A stretch of 64,000 nt of DNA from Bactericera cockerelli (lineage: Eukaryota; Arthropoda; Insecta; Hemiptera; Triozidae). Position 1 is the stretch's first letter. Each line of letters begins with the position of its first letter. Both the position numbers and the translations under genes were made by a program. This document shows, in pieces, positions 33,801 through 45,598 of the stretch. The DNA lies in assembly GCA_024516035.1 (NCBI GenBank), contig CM044955.1, forward strand, positions 16,050,079 through 16,114,078. Direction: 5' to 3'. Below the pieces are notes generated by a model, which saw nothing but the letters and a program-made list of their open reading frames with translations, was not told the DNA's origin and made no database searches.

Positions 33801-35164
33801 AGCCAAATATTTAGGGTCTTTTCTTCCTAAGATTCTTTAAAAAGTAAGAGAAGTGGAAATTAAGAGTTCTAAATTTAGGGTCAAGTTTTCAGAGAGCACG
33901 TCGAATTGACTTTTTAGGGTCTGAACTTTGAAAGCTAAAGTTTAATTAACAGACAAAAGGGACAAGTCAAAATTAAACTTTTTTGGAATTGTAATATATC
34001 AGGCAATGGGGGGTCACAAAACAGATATAGATTAAAATGACCATGATAAGAATATATAAACCTTTTCAAATCAATTAACAGCATATTTCAATCAAACAAT
34101 AGATCAGAGGCACGGTGATGAGCGGTTACACCCGAGTTCCGGCCCAAGGCATGGCCCTATATTTTCTTTATTTATTGTTCTAACCCTACTCTATAGTGAG
34201 GCATTGCTGTATAATCGTTTCGGGTCTGAAATCGGCGCCACCAATGATAAGCGACGTTAGGGCACCAAAGGCCAATGGGTAAGCAGTAAGCATGGACATT
34301 AGCTATTTGAAATTTCCTATATGTTCATCTCCATTGAAACATTCACAGATAATAGATACTTGAGAGGAAGTTAGAACAAACATGATCAAACAATTTAAAG
34401 ATTCTATCATACGAAAAGAATTTTCAAAGACCTTATCATGTTCACACACTAAGTACAAAATCTAGAAATCCTTTGCTCTGTAATAAATACCCTTTATCCT
34501 TTCCAACAGTCGGAACTACGGAGTCAGCCGGTATTCATTTCATGAAATGAAAATTACTAAATTTTCGGAAGGGTGACGATGCAGATTTTGGTCCTTTCCT
34601 ATCGGAACTGAGAGAACCAATCAATGATGAGTTTTCAAATCATCAATATATTAATTATGAACGCACATATTGTCAATACTCAATAACTGAATAGTGTGGA
34701 CGAAAGGGTGCGTGGTAGATTGAATCGACTTGGGATTATTTCACTCCGAGAATTTTGTTGGAAAAAAGGAAGGTCGTCTTTTCAGGTCGTCACGATTGTT
34801 GGTTTTGGAAGCTGTTCAAATTGGAAACTCAAACATGCCTCGTCACCGGAAGTTGCGACTGACATCACCTAGGGACTGTTTTGTCTCATGTGTTTGGTCC
34901 TACCGCCTCTCACTCTCTCGGTGTCAGCGACTTACGTGTGGAAACTACCTGTAATACCTGTGTACAATTGTATATTTTAAGAAAGTCAGAACATTCTTCT
35001 TTGAGAGGAAATTCTACTTTCTCTTTCTGCTTAAAAAAAAACATTACATCTCTTTATTTAAGCATGTAAGTACATATATGAGGTCGGTGAAGTATTTAAC
35101 TGTATGTTTAAGTGCCCAAGTAAAATATTCTAGGATTTAGAATGGAAAATATATACTCGTAAAA
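33801..35164. other. Gene-free stretch with one dispersed repeat
   Basis: Apart from R6 copy 2 (34112-34250), I see no gene, RNA or named element. Confidence 0.45.
34112..34250 (-). repeat. Dispersed repeat R6, copy 2 (inverted)
   Basis: The complement shares GCAATGCCTCACTA, TAGGGTTAGAACAATAAA, AGGGCCATGCCTTG and GAACTCGGGTGTAACC in order with 30415-30535. Confidence 0.7.
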
Positions 35165-35312
35165 TAACCGGCCTCCGTAGCTTGATCGATAAAGCGGCGG
35201 ACTTGTAACCTGGAGGTCGATGGTTCAAGTCCTGGTTTCAGCGTAGATTTAGCAAATTGAGTCTGAGTAGTTGTGATATCACGAAAGTGGTAAACACAAA
35301 CATGCTATCTAA
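35165..35312 (+). mobile_element. S1 SINE, best-preserved copy
   Basis: GGCCTCCGTAGCTTGATCGA (A box), GGACTTGTAACCTGGAGGTC (anticodon-arm region, Thr-like by eye), GGTTCAAGTCC (B box), then GTAGTTGTGATATCACGAAA and AAACACAAACATG. Confidence 0.85.
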
Positions 35313-36682
35313 CAAAACTCGTAAAACAAACATTCAAGAGAAACACAATATAGTCAGCCCAATTGAAGAAAAAAGAACATGTTAACAACATGGACGAACA
35401 AGGAGGTTTTATGACAGGAAGCGAGCTTATATGTCTTGGACAGACGGAACAAAACCCCCTCAATTTGTTATCCTCATGAGTAGAACAAACAAACCCGTAG
35501 TCACCACTCAACCAATTTGTTTCCCCGACAACTAAATCCACTAAACCATCCATTGATGACGAGTTACGAATAGGCCATTGTAACAACCCTGTGAGCGTGG
35601 AGAATCAGAGCTGTGTTTGTTTCCACATGGTATGGGTACCTAATGACAATATCCTTACCTAGAGACTACGTAGACTTTACTCCTCTACCCAAGGGATGGT
35701 TCCTATGTACAATTACATACGAAATGAATGGAATCTCAAGACAATTGAAAGGTTCATAATTTTATGAAATTTTCGCACCTTTGTGCTTTGTAACAAAAGA
35801 ATACCTTTTAACAGACTCTTTTGACGCACATTCTTTTGACTTCAGTTTCAAGAAGTGATAATTTTTTCTTTAAAAAATAAAATTCTCTAAATCATTTCTT
35901 TCAACAAATATTCTTAAACAATACTTCAGTTTTAAGTAAGCGACTATTGCATTGAATGTGTTTCTCTTTTCTTTTTCTTTCACCATAATTGTGTTACTAA
36001 GAAAATAATTCATAAATAACACAAAAAATAGTACTGATTGACATAATTTTGAGTCAAAAGTACTTAGGATCCAAGGAAATTTTGAGAAAAAATAAATAAA
36101 TAATAGACCTTTTTTATACTTGCTACCTGAATACTATTTACTAGCGTTCTTTAAATCCAGCAGTTGTTATGGCACAGAAGCTAATGTGGTCTTTTTTTAA
36201 AGGAAAAAGGAGAAATCCAGGCATTGGGTGAGACGCCAACTGCCATACGACAGCTCTTCAAAAGAAAAGGAAAAGAAATTTTGTGAGCTCTATTTTGAAA
36301 AAGAAAACACCGATTACAATACTTTTTATGCCTTAGAGCTTACAGGTATTAGAAAGCTAAAATGACTGAAGGGATTAAAACTGTATATTTTTCAACTAAT
36401 AGCTAGTCCTTTTCTTCCTTGACATTGAAAATAATAACGACTTCTCATTTTAAAAGAGGTAAGTCAAGAAAACATGAAACATGGTCAGGTTATGTACGAG
36501 ATAGTTTAGGTGGCTCTTAATAATAGCATCTTCAGATCTATTTCTAGAAGAAGGACTTCAGAAATCTTTAATTCCAGGAGATGAATCCAAGCACATACTA
36601 GTGAAACACCGCCAAATTTGGACAAAAAGCGGTCCACTGGTGATAAAGGGAGAAAAAATAACAGAAATTTAAGAAATGAAAT

Positions 36683-36810
36683 TACCCCACAAAAGAGGAC
36701 TGTATTCCCACAGTGTGGGGTAGCAGCGTTAGCTATTTGTTATCTATAATGTACAAGTACATATTAATTAATGCAAATAAATTTCAAATTACAAAAGTAT
36801 TCTTCAAGCA
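36683..36810 (-). repeat. Small hairpin repeat R11, copy 1
   Basis: A TACCCCACA / TGTGGGGTA inverted pair brackets AGAGGACTGTA; the flank includes TTAATGCAAATAAAT. The complement matches 40372-40497 in order. Confidence 0.72.
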
Positions 36811-37189
36811 TCTGAAAGTTGGTTTGATAAGTCATATGGATGAGGTTACACATAAAAGCGAAATTAGCTGACTTTGCTGTCAAAGTTTGAACTTCGGTTG
36901 GTCACTTTGGAACACTCAAAATTGTCTTCAAAAGGATGACTCAACACATAAAATATACAACCACTATTGCCACAGCGAATAAAATACCAATTGAAATAAT
37001 CAGCTATTTATACCACTTTCACCCTCAGCTTATTTTCAGCAAGTAATACAGAAGGGCGATGTTTTACATAGAGCTTTCAACACAAACAATGCGCTAGTTT
37101 TGAAACACCAAACAAAAGACCGAACTTATTGACGATAGACACAGAACAAACTTTCTATATTTTTCCTTCATCCAAGGAGATCTTCCCTA

Positions 37190-37437
37190 AGGGCCGAATA
37201 ATAGAACAGGATTAGATTTACTCTATCTGGCCACTATTCCTTAACTCAGGGTATAGTGGCATAGTGAGATGTGATGGGTTGAAACTTCAACGTGAGGGCG
37301 TGTGTGGCTTAGCTTAACTTTAATCCTGTTTGATAATGTGGCCATAAGTAGGATTTTCCACAAATCTCAGCTCACCAGCGTTTAAGGAAGAGTCTTCTTT
37401 TATACTCGGTACTATCTTATTCTATAATTTGGCCTTT
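37190..37437. mobile_element. Harbinger-like MITE pair with TAA flanks
   Basis: TAA, then GGGCCGAATAATAGAACAGG ... CCTGTTTGATAATGTGGCC, then a TAA within ATAAG. A second half ends TCTATAATTTGGCC. Internal TGGGTTGAAACTTCAACGTG and GGGCGTGTGTGGCTTA are shared with the 20- and 32.8-kb copies. Confidence 0.75.
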
Positions 37438-38943
37438 AGCGTCCATCAGGACTGAAGAGAATAAGAGAGAAACAAACGCGAGCAAACACAAAGAGACCCA
37501 CAATGGATGTGTTCAATGTTCATAAATATGTATTTGTTCAACATGAAAAGGTTGCCCTGAGAAGCTAGCTTCAAAAATCACACGTTCCACAATCCTTTGA
37601 CTGCGAGCTGACAAACGAGCGTGATGATTTTATTATTCTAAAATACCAGAGAAACCGGAAGTGCGATGAATAAGAGAAAACATGGGCTTTGTAAAGGTCA
37701 GGAGACCCAGCCTTTGAGGGGTACTGCTTACACTAAGGTTAGAGTCCTTTGTTTTCCGAGGACACAGCAGATATTTTCTTTTACAGCAGTGCCGAAGAGT
37801 TGGTGGAAAATGAAATTTCTCCCAATGTAACAACACTAATTCAAAGTTAGATTTTTACTGTCCTTATCTTATTTACAGGAAGGTAGGTAATAGAAGCACC
37901 AAAAAATTAGTATGCTACCTACTGAAACTCCGCTGTTTCAGTATGCTCCCTACCGACACTTACCTACATATCTTTTTACTCACCACCCGAGGCATGGACC
38001 TGCCCTAGCCTTACTTTAACCCTGAGACCCTACACAGTATTTTCTTCTAAGTGTATTCTACACTTGAGTGACTTGAGACATGGCCGTCAATTTAGGTGGA
38101 GGTAGGCAGCGGAGAGTTTGTAAATAGCACTTTTAAGAATTTGTTCCCAAAATCTGCCCAGTTCAAAAACATCCTTAGTTTGAAGCTAATAACTCGAGTA
38201 CGCCTCGACTATCTGGAACCCACATACCTTTCGAAACATAAAACTAATAGAGGATATTCAAGCTAAATTTGTTAGCTATTTATTCCACTAAAAATAATAA
38301 TGTCTAATAGAATCTCTACTGTACAGAGCTGCAAAAGGCTTGGGCTCCATTTTCCATTTGATATCTTCTTCTAGGTGAAATTTTTCTCAGAAAAAAATAA
38401 GAAAAAATTCGGAATCACATATTCGTGTCAGAACTTATGTTTCCCCATTTAAAACAACACGCAATATTATGAACATAGTCCACTAAAAAGTCTCACAAAA
38501 ATGACTAGTAAGTTCAGTTCTCCCATAGGTACATAATTTCGGTTCTTAATCAAAAACAAAATAATCAAAATCTGATAACGCTCAAGAAAATTAACGTCTC
38601 TTTGTCAAAAATCGTTCAAATAAATCAATCATCCCATGAGACTACGACAGAGTAGCTTCCTTACAAGATGCCAGAGTCTCCTTGTTTCGTAAGACGACAT
38701 AAAGAAAGAGCGAGAGAAATTCAAGTAAAAGTAGGCTCACAATGACACATCACGGAAGTACTTTAACGACCTAGGCCTAGCAGAAACAAAGAGACAATAT
38801 TAGAGTCTCAGTCAAAATTATTTCATCACTTCGAACCCCTGTCCCGCACACTACAACAAAGATATCACCCCCGGAGGAATACGACATACGACTCCATAAA
38901 ATTAATAGCTGTGGTGGAAATGTATGAATTTTAATAAGTTTAT

Positions 38944-39150
38944 TGCCAGCGTCGATGGCGCGTTGAATGCAGCGGCTCTCCTAGGATCGCCGAAGTTAAG
39001 CAACGTCTAGCTAGGGAAAGACTTCGTGATGCTGGCATTCCAGTCCACCCCAGGCTGGGTGACAATGTTGGTAGCAGGTTTGTGAGTTTCCTGCGAATAC
39101 GCCCCTCGTGATTGATCATGCACTTGAAAGCGACGTTAAAACACAAATTT
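38944..39150 (+). mobile_element. 5S rRNA-derived SINE (S5), second copy
   Basis: GCCAGCGTCGATGGCGCGTT, GCCGAAGTTAAGCAACGTC and a closing GATGCTGGC form the 5S-like head, with an internal deletion in the box C area. The tail GGCTGGGTGACAATGTTGGT, CTGCGAATACG, GAAAGCGACGTTAAA matches the 22.08-kb copy. Confidence 0.88.
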
Positions 39151-39204
39151 AAAGAAGAATAAATTTATCAGATTGGACTTTAGCTTTGAGTAGCGGACTA
39201 CTAA

Positions 39205-39340
39205 TTTAAGTAGCTCAATCGATAAAGCGGCAAACTCTTAACTTCGAGGTGAGTGGTTTGAGTTCCCAAATAAGGAAAATATTTAGTATTAAAAAGCGAG
39301 TTTAGAAATTGTGACCAGCAATATCGGATCCCAGTAAGTT
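39205..39340 (+). mobile_element. S1 SINE, diverged
   Basis: AAGTAGCTCAATCGATAAAG, CGGCAAACTCTTAACTTCGA and GTGGTTTGAGTTCCC match the S1 head; the body is weakly conserved. Confidence 0.68.
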
Positions 39341-39454
39341 TAGCTTCATGTCTCGCTCATGTCAAAAAAAAACGACTTCACTTTATGAAACTAGCACATA
39401 AATTTTATTCTCTTTTTTTTTGTTATTGTTATTATCTTTGACATTGAAAGGTGA

Positions 39455-39600
39455 AAGGGGGATTACTCGATTCGCTGTAAATTAACCTCAGGGAATAGAC
39501 TGGGTTGAGCGGGGAATAGACCAGCATTACTAGGGATTGAATTCGAGTGGTCACCCACCATTGCCCACTAAGTCCTAGCCTAACTAAACGTTGCTTGACC
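39455..39600 (-). mobile_element. Degraded 5S-like SINE remnant
   Basis: GTGGTCACCCACC and AACGTTGCTTGACC are complements of the 5S-like box C and box A segments; the adjoining TAAATTAACCTCAGG matches the reversed tail. Heavily decayed. Confidence 0.5.
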
Positions 39601-40371
39601 ACAGTTATCTTATAAGAGCCATTGACGCTGAGTTTTTCAGAACTGAATTTAGAATTCATGTGAACTGATTTCTGCGAGAGTTTTTTCCTTTTCTTTAAAT
39701 GCGACAGAGACAATGCAATGCAATTGTTTGACGCCAGGATGAATTCAGAGGAAGTAATAACGAGCTGACAGGTTTCTAACTTCCTCCGAATTCTCCTCAA
39801 TGCAAGTCTACAGGAGAATGGTCCACCTTGACAAGTTCATAACGAACTAATAACAAACGAAATATTTTTTTTTTCCTTTTCGGAAATTTTAATTACATTG
39901 AAGTCTACTACAGTCTTGAGACATCACTGGGCTGTCAGTCAATGTCGCCAGGCAGCTATTTCCATTCTAGGAAGTTCCTCTCTCGCTGATGTACCTACTT
40001 TACAATTAATTTCTAGAGTTTCAAATAATTTCTGGAACTGTTCCAGGATTTCCTCTCTTGAAATTAAAATTATTAATTACTTCGTCATTTTATAAAATCG
40101 GCCTCCGTTCATTCAGGACAGTTCGAGAGAGTGAGCCGAGTTTAAAATTAGAATCAAATATGAAATGATGAGAGTGGCAATCATTTTTATACTCTGAAAG
40201 TCTATAACGATTGAAGTCGATTGAATTGAAAGTGCAGTCTAACTTAGATATAAGAGAACTGAAGGGACCACAATTTTTCTCTCTTTTATCCAGGTTTCTC
40301 TTGAAGTAAAAACGCTTATTTTCCCTTGAAGAGAGGTAAATTGGACCTGGAAATCCTTTCTATATAATTAT

Positions 40372-40497
40372 ATTTGTATTTTGTAATTTATTTGCATTAA
40401 TAATTGTACATAATAGGTAACATATATTTAATGCGACTACCCCACACTAAGGGGGTACACCGGTACAGTCCTCTTGTTTTGTGGGGTAGTATATAAT
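40372..40497 (+). repeat. Small hairpin repeat R11, copy 2
   Basis: AATTTATTTGCATTAATAAT, then CTACCCCACACTAAGGGGG, ACAGTCCTCTTGTTTTGTG and GGGTAG correspond in order to the complement of 36683-36810. Confidence 0.72.
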
Positions 40498-40981
40498 TAT
40501 AATTATCCAGGTTCGACTGTACTGACATTCAATGCTACTTTTACTATTATATTGCTTTTTTAGATCAGTAAAAGGATTCTAACAAATTCTTGTTCACAAC
40601 TCCAAAAGAGAGGGTGGTCTATGGGCATTTTAGTTTTCAGTTGTTAGGTAGGTTTTAGTTTTAGTAAAGTATTTGTTAGGTAGGTTTTAGTTTTTTAGTT
40701 TTAGTAAAGTATTTGGACTGGTATTATTTTAAGTACTGGTGTGGTAAAATTACTAATAATAATAGAAATAAAAAGTTGTTTTACTAGGTCAATAATGGCT
40801 CTGATTATGTAACTATGAATTTTATTTAAAATCACATAGGAAAATAATTTAATTACTTCTTTCAGTCTCTTTCAAGCAAACTTGTTACTTGTAGATAGTT
40901 ATGATTTTAATGTATAGTTATTTCAAAAAGATATTATTAGACAAGATCAGGCAGTTAAATATAAGACTTTAAATGACTTAC

Positions 40982-43806
40982 CTAGTCTGTAGAGTCCTAT
41001 CCAGTCTTTATCTGATACTTCATCCACAATATTCCACTCAAGATGTACACAGTTGTGAGACATCCAATCCACGAGCAATCTATTTCTCCTGATGTTGTGA
41101 TTAACATACTCATTAGGCAACTTTTTGTAGTTGCTACATTTTTTGAAAAGAGTGCAGCATTCTTCAGTGTATGCACAAGCTGAGGACAGGTCTTGCTGAC
41201 AACTCTGAACTAAGCTGTGGATATCATGGAGCAGAGCTAAGGAGCAGGCATTGTCTGCATCACTTTGGATATTTTCAGGATGCTCATCATTGGAGCACAC
41301 TGATAAGTCTTGTGTAGGCAGTGTGGTTTTGTTGTGAGGCAGCTTCTCTGATTCATCCCCATTGGTAAAATTTTCAATATTACTGTTTCTTATACTGTCA
41401 TCTTGTTTGTGTTCATATAATGCTATGGTAGACACAGCCTTTTCTTCAGTTACATTTATATTGCTAATCTCCTCAGGTTTCACATTATTATTTACAGTAG
41501 TTGGGCTACTTGATATGCTACTCACTGAGTAATCACAACAAGAGAAAGGACCACTGTTGTTGTTATTGGTCTCACTTTCAGCAAGAAAGTCACTTTCATT
41601 TTCTGACTTGCCATTGCTCTTGCAGCATTTTCCAATGCTTTCACCATTTACATGAGGGACCCAGGAGCTGACTGGCTCTTGACCAGGTGTCATATTATCT
41701 TCAACAAGTTGATCTTCACTTGAGATTGATGGCTCAGATTCATAGTGAAGTCCATGAGCAATTGTTTTGACTAGGTATTTGTGATTGTTAGAGACAGTAC
41801 ATTGCACTGATGTTTCATTGTTATTATCATCATTTAAGTCCTCCACGTTGATTTTTTTTGTAACTTTATTAAACTGAAACAGAGAGATGTGGAAGGAAAG
41901 AATTTGAGAACTTCATGTTGGACTATTAACAAGCAATGAATAAAAAGTACATACATACTAGGCACATTAAAAGCAGAAGACCAACAGCATGTATGACGAC
42001 CTAACAGTGAAACATGAAAATATTTAATTTCAGGAGATAACTTCATTTGATTTGTTTAATTACAAAAGCAAAATCATTCAAATTTAAATCATTTCATAAG
42101 GAAATGAACTACAGAAATCACATGAATGTAATAATAGGTAGAGAACTTTGGTGTATTCAACTAAATATTTTGTTTTCATACTGTTTCTTAATATTTCATA
42201 GAAAATCTATTTTCTGGAATGAAAGTAGGACATGAAATACCCTAGCTTTTAAAATTATATTAATAGTTTTCTTAATATGATCAGAATAAACCAGATCAGA
42301 AAACTTAATACCTAACTCATTTGATCTAAAATTAGAAACTATTGCTTCTCACCCACCTATACTAGAGACTTCTGCATTCCACTTTCTCCCTCAGTAGACT
42401 CTGTAAGAAACACCCAGAACTCTTCAATGTTCTTATTTCAATGCAGTAATACAGGTCTTCTTTATCTTAAAGCACATTGATTAAACACCAAGCAATGGGA
42501 TTTCCTAATTTATATAAACATTCAATAAATTTGGCACTTGATTAAACATTTAAGACCATGAGAGATGAGAATTACCAAGAAATTAATTAGCTATCTTGTT
42601 TCAAAATTAAAGGACTTCAATTTCAACACAAAACTATCTCTCCATGAAAACAGAAACTAGATTAACTTGTCATACAGATCTGAGCTAAGAAGGTAAAGCT
42701 CAAACATAGAACACACTATTGAAAACACTATGGATAGTTACGGAAAAGTTGAAATAAGAAAAATAGAAAAACTGAAATTAGGTGATATCTTTATCAGTAG
42801 ATAAGTAGATAGTAGATATGAGTACTTGAGTAGATACTGGATTTCTCTAATATAATTATGTCAACAACTTTAATATTTGAAAAAGTTGCTCAAAGGTAAG
42901 TTTGCTAAGTTCACACATAAACAATTTCAAAGAGGTTAAAAATGGGTGGTCGATGGGAGCTATTTCAAAAAGTGAACCTATAAAGTCCAGTGAAGTGAGA
43001 CCATCACTGGCAATGAATCTTCTCTCATCTGAATGAATTGAAGGTCCCAGTCTACACGCTATGGTCCCAGATAAATTTGATGACAATTCAAACTTACTAC
43101 CTTACAAGGCACTGTGTATTTTCGATATTTAAATTTCGAAATTCAGAAAATGCAACTCATATTCTTTTTTCTTCCACTTGTTTCACAAGAAATTCAGAAG
43201 GATTTAGGATACTCTTATTTAGTGATTTGTGTGATCGTAACAGCAGATGAATGAGTTTGAGTACCACGGATATTGTGAAAACAAAATTACATTCCTGATT
43301 ACTCAAATTTGACTTAAATGAGTGTCCATTTGAACTGGTGCATTCATTTTAATTATGAGATCTTGGTTGTAGTCACTGTGGCCAAGTAGTGCCGCGCACT
43401 TATGCTTGCATCACCCAAGTTGATCTGGATTCGATCCCCAGCAGAGATGGAATTTCTAGTCGGTACTTGGATTTCTGGTGACCACTCATACCTCGCGAGA
43501 AAATTTTTAGTGCTGGCGACATGTTACGAGTAAGAATACGGAAGCTGTTGAAATTTGAAGTTTCGTACTGTTGAGCTACTGACTAAAGTTGCAGGCATAA
43601 AAAAACATACATAGGTAGTTATAACGTTCCCATTATAAGTTTATAATTAATAACTTAATAAGCATCATCCGCATCAAAACCAACCAAAAACTGGGAGTAA
43701 ATTTGAAGTTTTAGAGGCCCTTAGAGAGTTACTAAATAGTTGCTGACGCCCAAGAGAAAGAGAGGGCTGAGTTCACATACTTTACCATTTCCTGTTCATT
43801 TTCCAT
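40982..43806 (-). CDS. HECW-like E3 ubiquitin ligase gene, first two coding exons (partial)
   Basis: Exon 2 (41873 down to 40982) is bounded by an acceptor TCTCTGTTTCAG and a consensus donor (CTAG then GTAAGT). It encodes about 297 residues: acidic, Asn/Ser-rich low complexity, then a conserved-looking end with HLEWNIVDEVSDKDWIGLYR. That last motif resembles the N-terminal SKICH/C2-like segment of HECW HECT ubiquitin ligases (W-x-I, then DWIGLY). A putative start exon (43811 down to 43786, ATG at 43806) encodes MENEQEM. It sits between TTTCTTTTTCGCAG and GTAAAG and splices in phase 0 to FNKVTKKINVEDLN. The HECT and WW parts are not in the window, presumably because later exons lie further left beyond long introns. 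SKICH proteins of the CALCOCO type are an alternative. Confidence 0.6.
41874..43377. other. Intron of the HECW-like gene
   Basis: AT-rich sequence between the putative microexon and exon 2. I see no other coding exon or named repeat in this part. Confidence 0.5.
43378..43565 (+). mobile_element. tRNA-like SINE, family S4
   Basis: TGGCCAAGTAGTGCCGCGCA, B box GGATTCGATCCCCAGCA, then GGTACTTGGATTTCTGGTGA and CCACTCATACCTC. The complement of 47845-47962 matches in the same order. Confidence 0.72.
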
Positions 43807-43811
43807 TAAAT
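43786..43811 (-). CDS. Putative 26-nt first coding microexon of the HECW-like gene
   Basis: The exon is ATTTA plus seven codons (MENEQEM), preceded by a good polypyrimidine-AG and followed by GTAAAG. The phase matches exon 2, but the donor is weaker than consensus. An untranslated exon must lie upstream. Confidence 0.5.
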
Positions 43812-44815
43812 CTGCGAAAAAGAAACCAATATAATAAGTTACACATTCTAATATTTTGATTACTTTCGACTCCAGGCATTTGTAGTAACTAGTAACGTAC
43901 AATAGATAAAAAGTTGATAAGCTTTACCTTATGGTGGTGCTGTGGACTACCAAGGCATGCATTTATTTTTAATCAAAACTTATTTACATGTCGTCAAATC
44001 AGATCACTAAAATCAGAGAAAAATCAATAAAATAGCAGTACCTCCTACCTATCTCAAAACTGCTTGGACGGGATTAAATTTAATGGACATGACTATCAGT
44101 TATCAGTATCAAAACACAAAATATCAAAATTCAATATACATAATTATTGTATAATTATATTCATCGGCTCTTCCATTTTGTTCATTTCGAGATTTTTGAG
44201 TCTCATATTCGCACATATAGTTTGTTTCGTTCAAAGTTTTGCTGTTTTCTGATATACGACATTATTTTTTGACAAACTTTCATTTCTTTTTCGTTTCTAT
44301 TACTTTTTATTATATCTTATTTCTGATATCAGTCGAACGTTTAGAAGAATTTTATCTTAATATTGCAGTTTTTAAGAGCATCTTATTTATGTGAGCCAAA
44401 AGCCCAGCTTTCAAGAGTAAGGAAAATGTATAGATTTAGCACTTGACATTGGAACCCATACCCCAGCTTATCAGGTAATGAAATAAAGTAGTATCTAAAT
44501 CTAATCATTCCACCCGACCATATCTCTCCATTAATAGATTTGCTTGCGAATGATAATTATTTTAGGGTAGTGTGAGCTTGTATTTTGCTTTAGAGCTAAG
44601 GGCAGAATTAAAAGATGTTTTTGTAATACCTTGATGGTGCTAAATCCATTGGTGTGCAATGCTCTTTTTCTTGAGGCAAGGAAAAACTAAAAACCAAGTA
44701 TTGTTCTTGTTCTAGGATCACATTATTTTTTGAGAAAATATTTGCTCATCTTATCGTGAAAAAATATAGAAAACATTGTTTGGCTGTTTGTTATTCTGTT
44801 AAAAAATATTTTTAA

Positions 44816-45142
44816 CACATTGGGTGCCGCGTCTCTCATATGTGACAGATAGTGGTGTTTTATTTTTGCTGCGTCTCTCATATGTGAGAGACATGAAATT
44901 TTATTTTAAATGATTGTCTCTTCTATTTGCTTCCCAGTCCTAGGTAGTTGAATAGGAGAATTGAAAGCCTGGTCTTTGACAAATCTAACGTTATATATAT
45001 ATCTTTATTTGTATTATGATGTTACAATTTAAATCTAACGTTATACTTGCTGCGTCTCTCATATATGAGAGACATCGTAAAACAGGTATTATGAGCTTGG
45101 GCGATTGGAGAAACTAACATTGTAGGTCTGGTGCACAGTGTG
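44816..45142. mobile_element. piggyBac-like MITE with TTAA duplication
   Basis: TTAA at 44812-44815 and 45143-45146 flanks ends CACATTGGGTGCC and GGTGCACAGTGTG (related inverted ends). Three internal copies of a GTCTCTCATATGTGAGAGAC-type palindrome occur at about 44831, 44873 and 45054; the third is perfect (GTCTCTCATATATGAGAGAC). TTAA is the hallmark target of piggyBac elements. It has no transposase. Confidence 0.78.
44996..45030 (-). mobile_element. 35-bp retro-insertion stub inside the MITE
   Basis: Flanked by a perfect 15-bp target duplication AAATCTAACGTTATA (44981-44995 and 45031-45045). On the minus strand the insert ends AATAAAGATATATA, like an extremely 5'-truncated LINE 3' end. 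Confidence 0.8.
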
Positions 45143-45459
45143 TTAAGAATACATATATTATTTTCTGAGCAAGGAGTGTCACTATTATTACATACACTGG
45201 GCAGACCACTTGTACATTAAGTAAGACCACTTACTCAACACAGGAAAAAAACTGAAAGAAAATAAGTCAAATATTTTTTATAGTTGTTTAAATTTAAATT
45301 TTGCTGTCACCTAGTTAGAACTTATTATTTTTTTTCTCACACCAACACAAATGTTTCAAAATTGAAATGCATTAAAAAAAGAAAAAAATGCCTTCAATGT
45401 GAAACCGATGCAATGTACATGCTACTTTAGCTAATTTACAGACATGCATTTCATTTCAG

Positions 45460-45598
45460 ATGGTTCATAGATTCCCATTCCCAAGTTATTAACCTCAGCT
45501 GTCTCAGTCTACCACACATCATGGGCCGTAAAAAGCAAAAGAAACCCAAGACCTCTGCTACCACAATGACTTATGTGTCTAAAGACAATGATATCACA
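45460..45598 (+). CDS. Zinc-finger gene exon with start codon (plus 5' UTR)
   Basis: The acceptor TTTCATTTCAG precedes 45460, so at least one untranslated exon lies upstream. The UTR opens with ATG at 45460, a 10-codon uORF ending TAA at 45492. The main ATG (45521) follows, with 26 codons, basic and Thr-rich. The donor is ACA then GTAAGT, phase 0. Confidence 0.8.

Larger units (their letters stand above)
35313..38943. other. Gene-free stretch with MITE debris
   Basis: No coding exon found. It contains the hairpin repeat at 36683-36810 and the MITE at 37190-37437; the rest is unassigned AT-rich sequence. Confidence 0.45.
43812..45459. other. Region between two divergent genes
   Basis: It lies between the minus-strand HECW-like microexon and the plus-strand zinc-finger gene. 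It must contain untranslated first exons or promoters of one or both, but no core-promoter motif stands out. It holds a half-copy of the 28.37-kb MITE (about 44597-44632) and the piggyBac-like MITE below. Confidence 0.45.
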
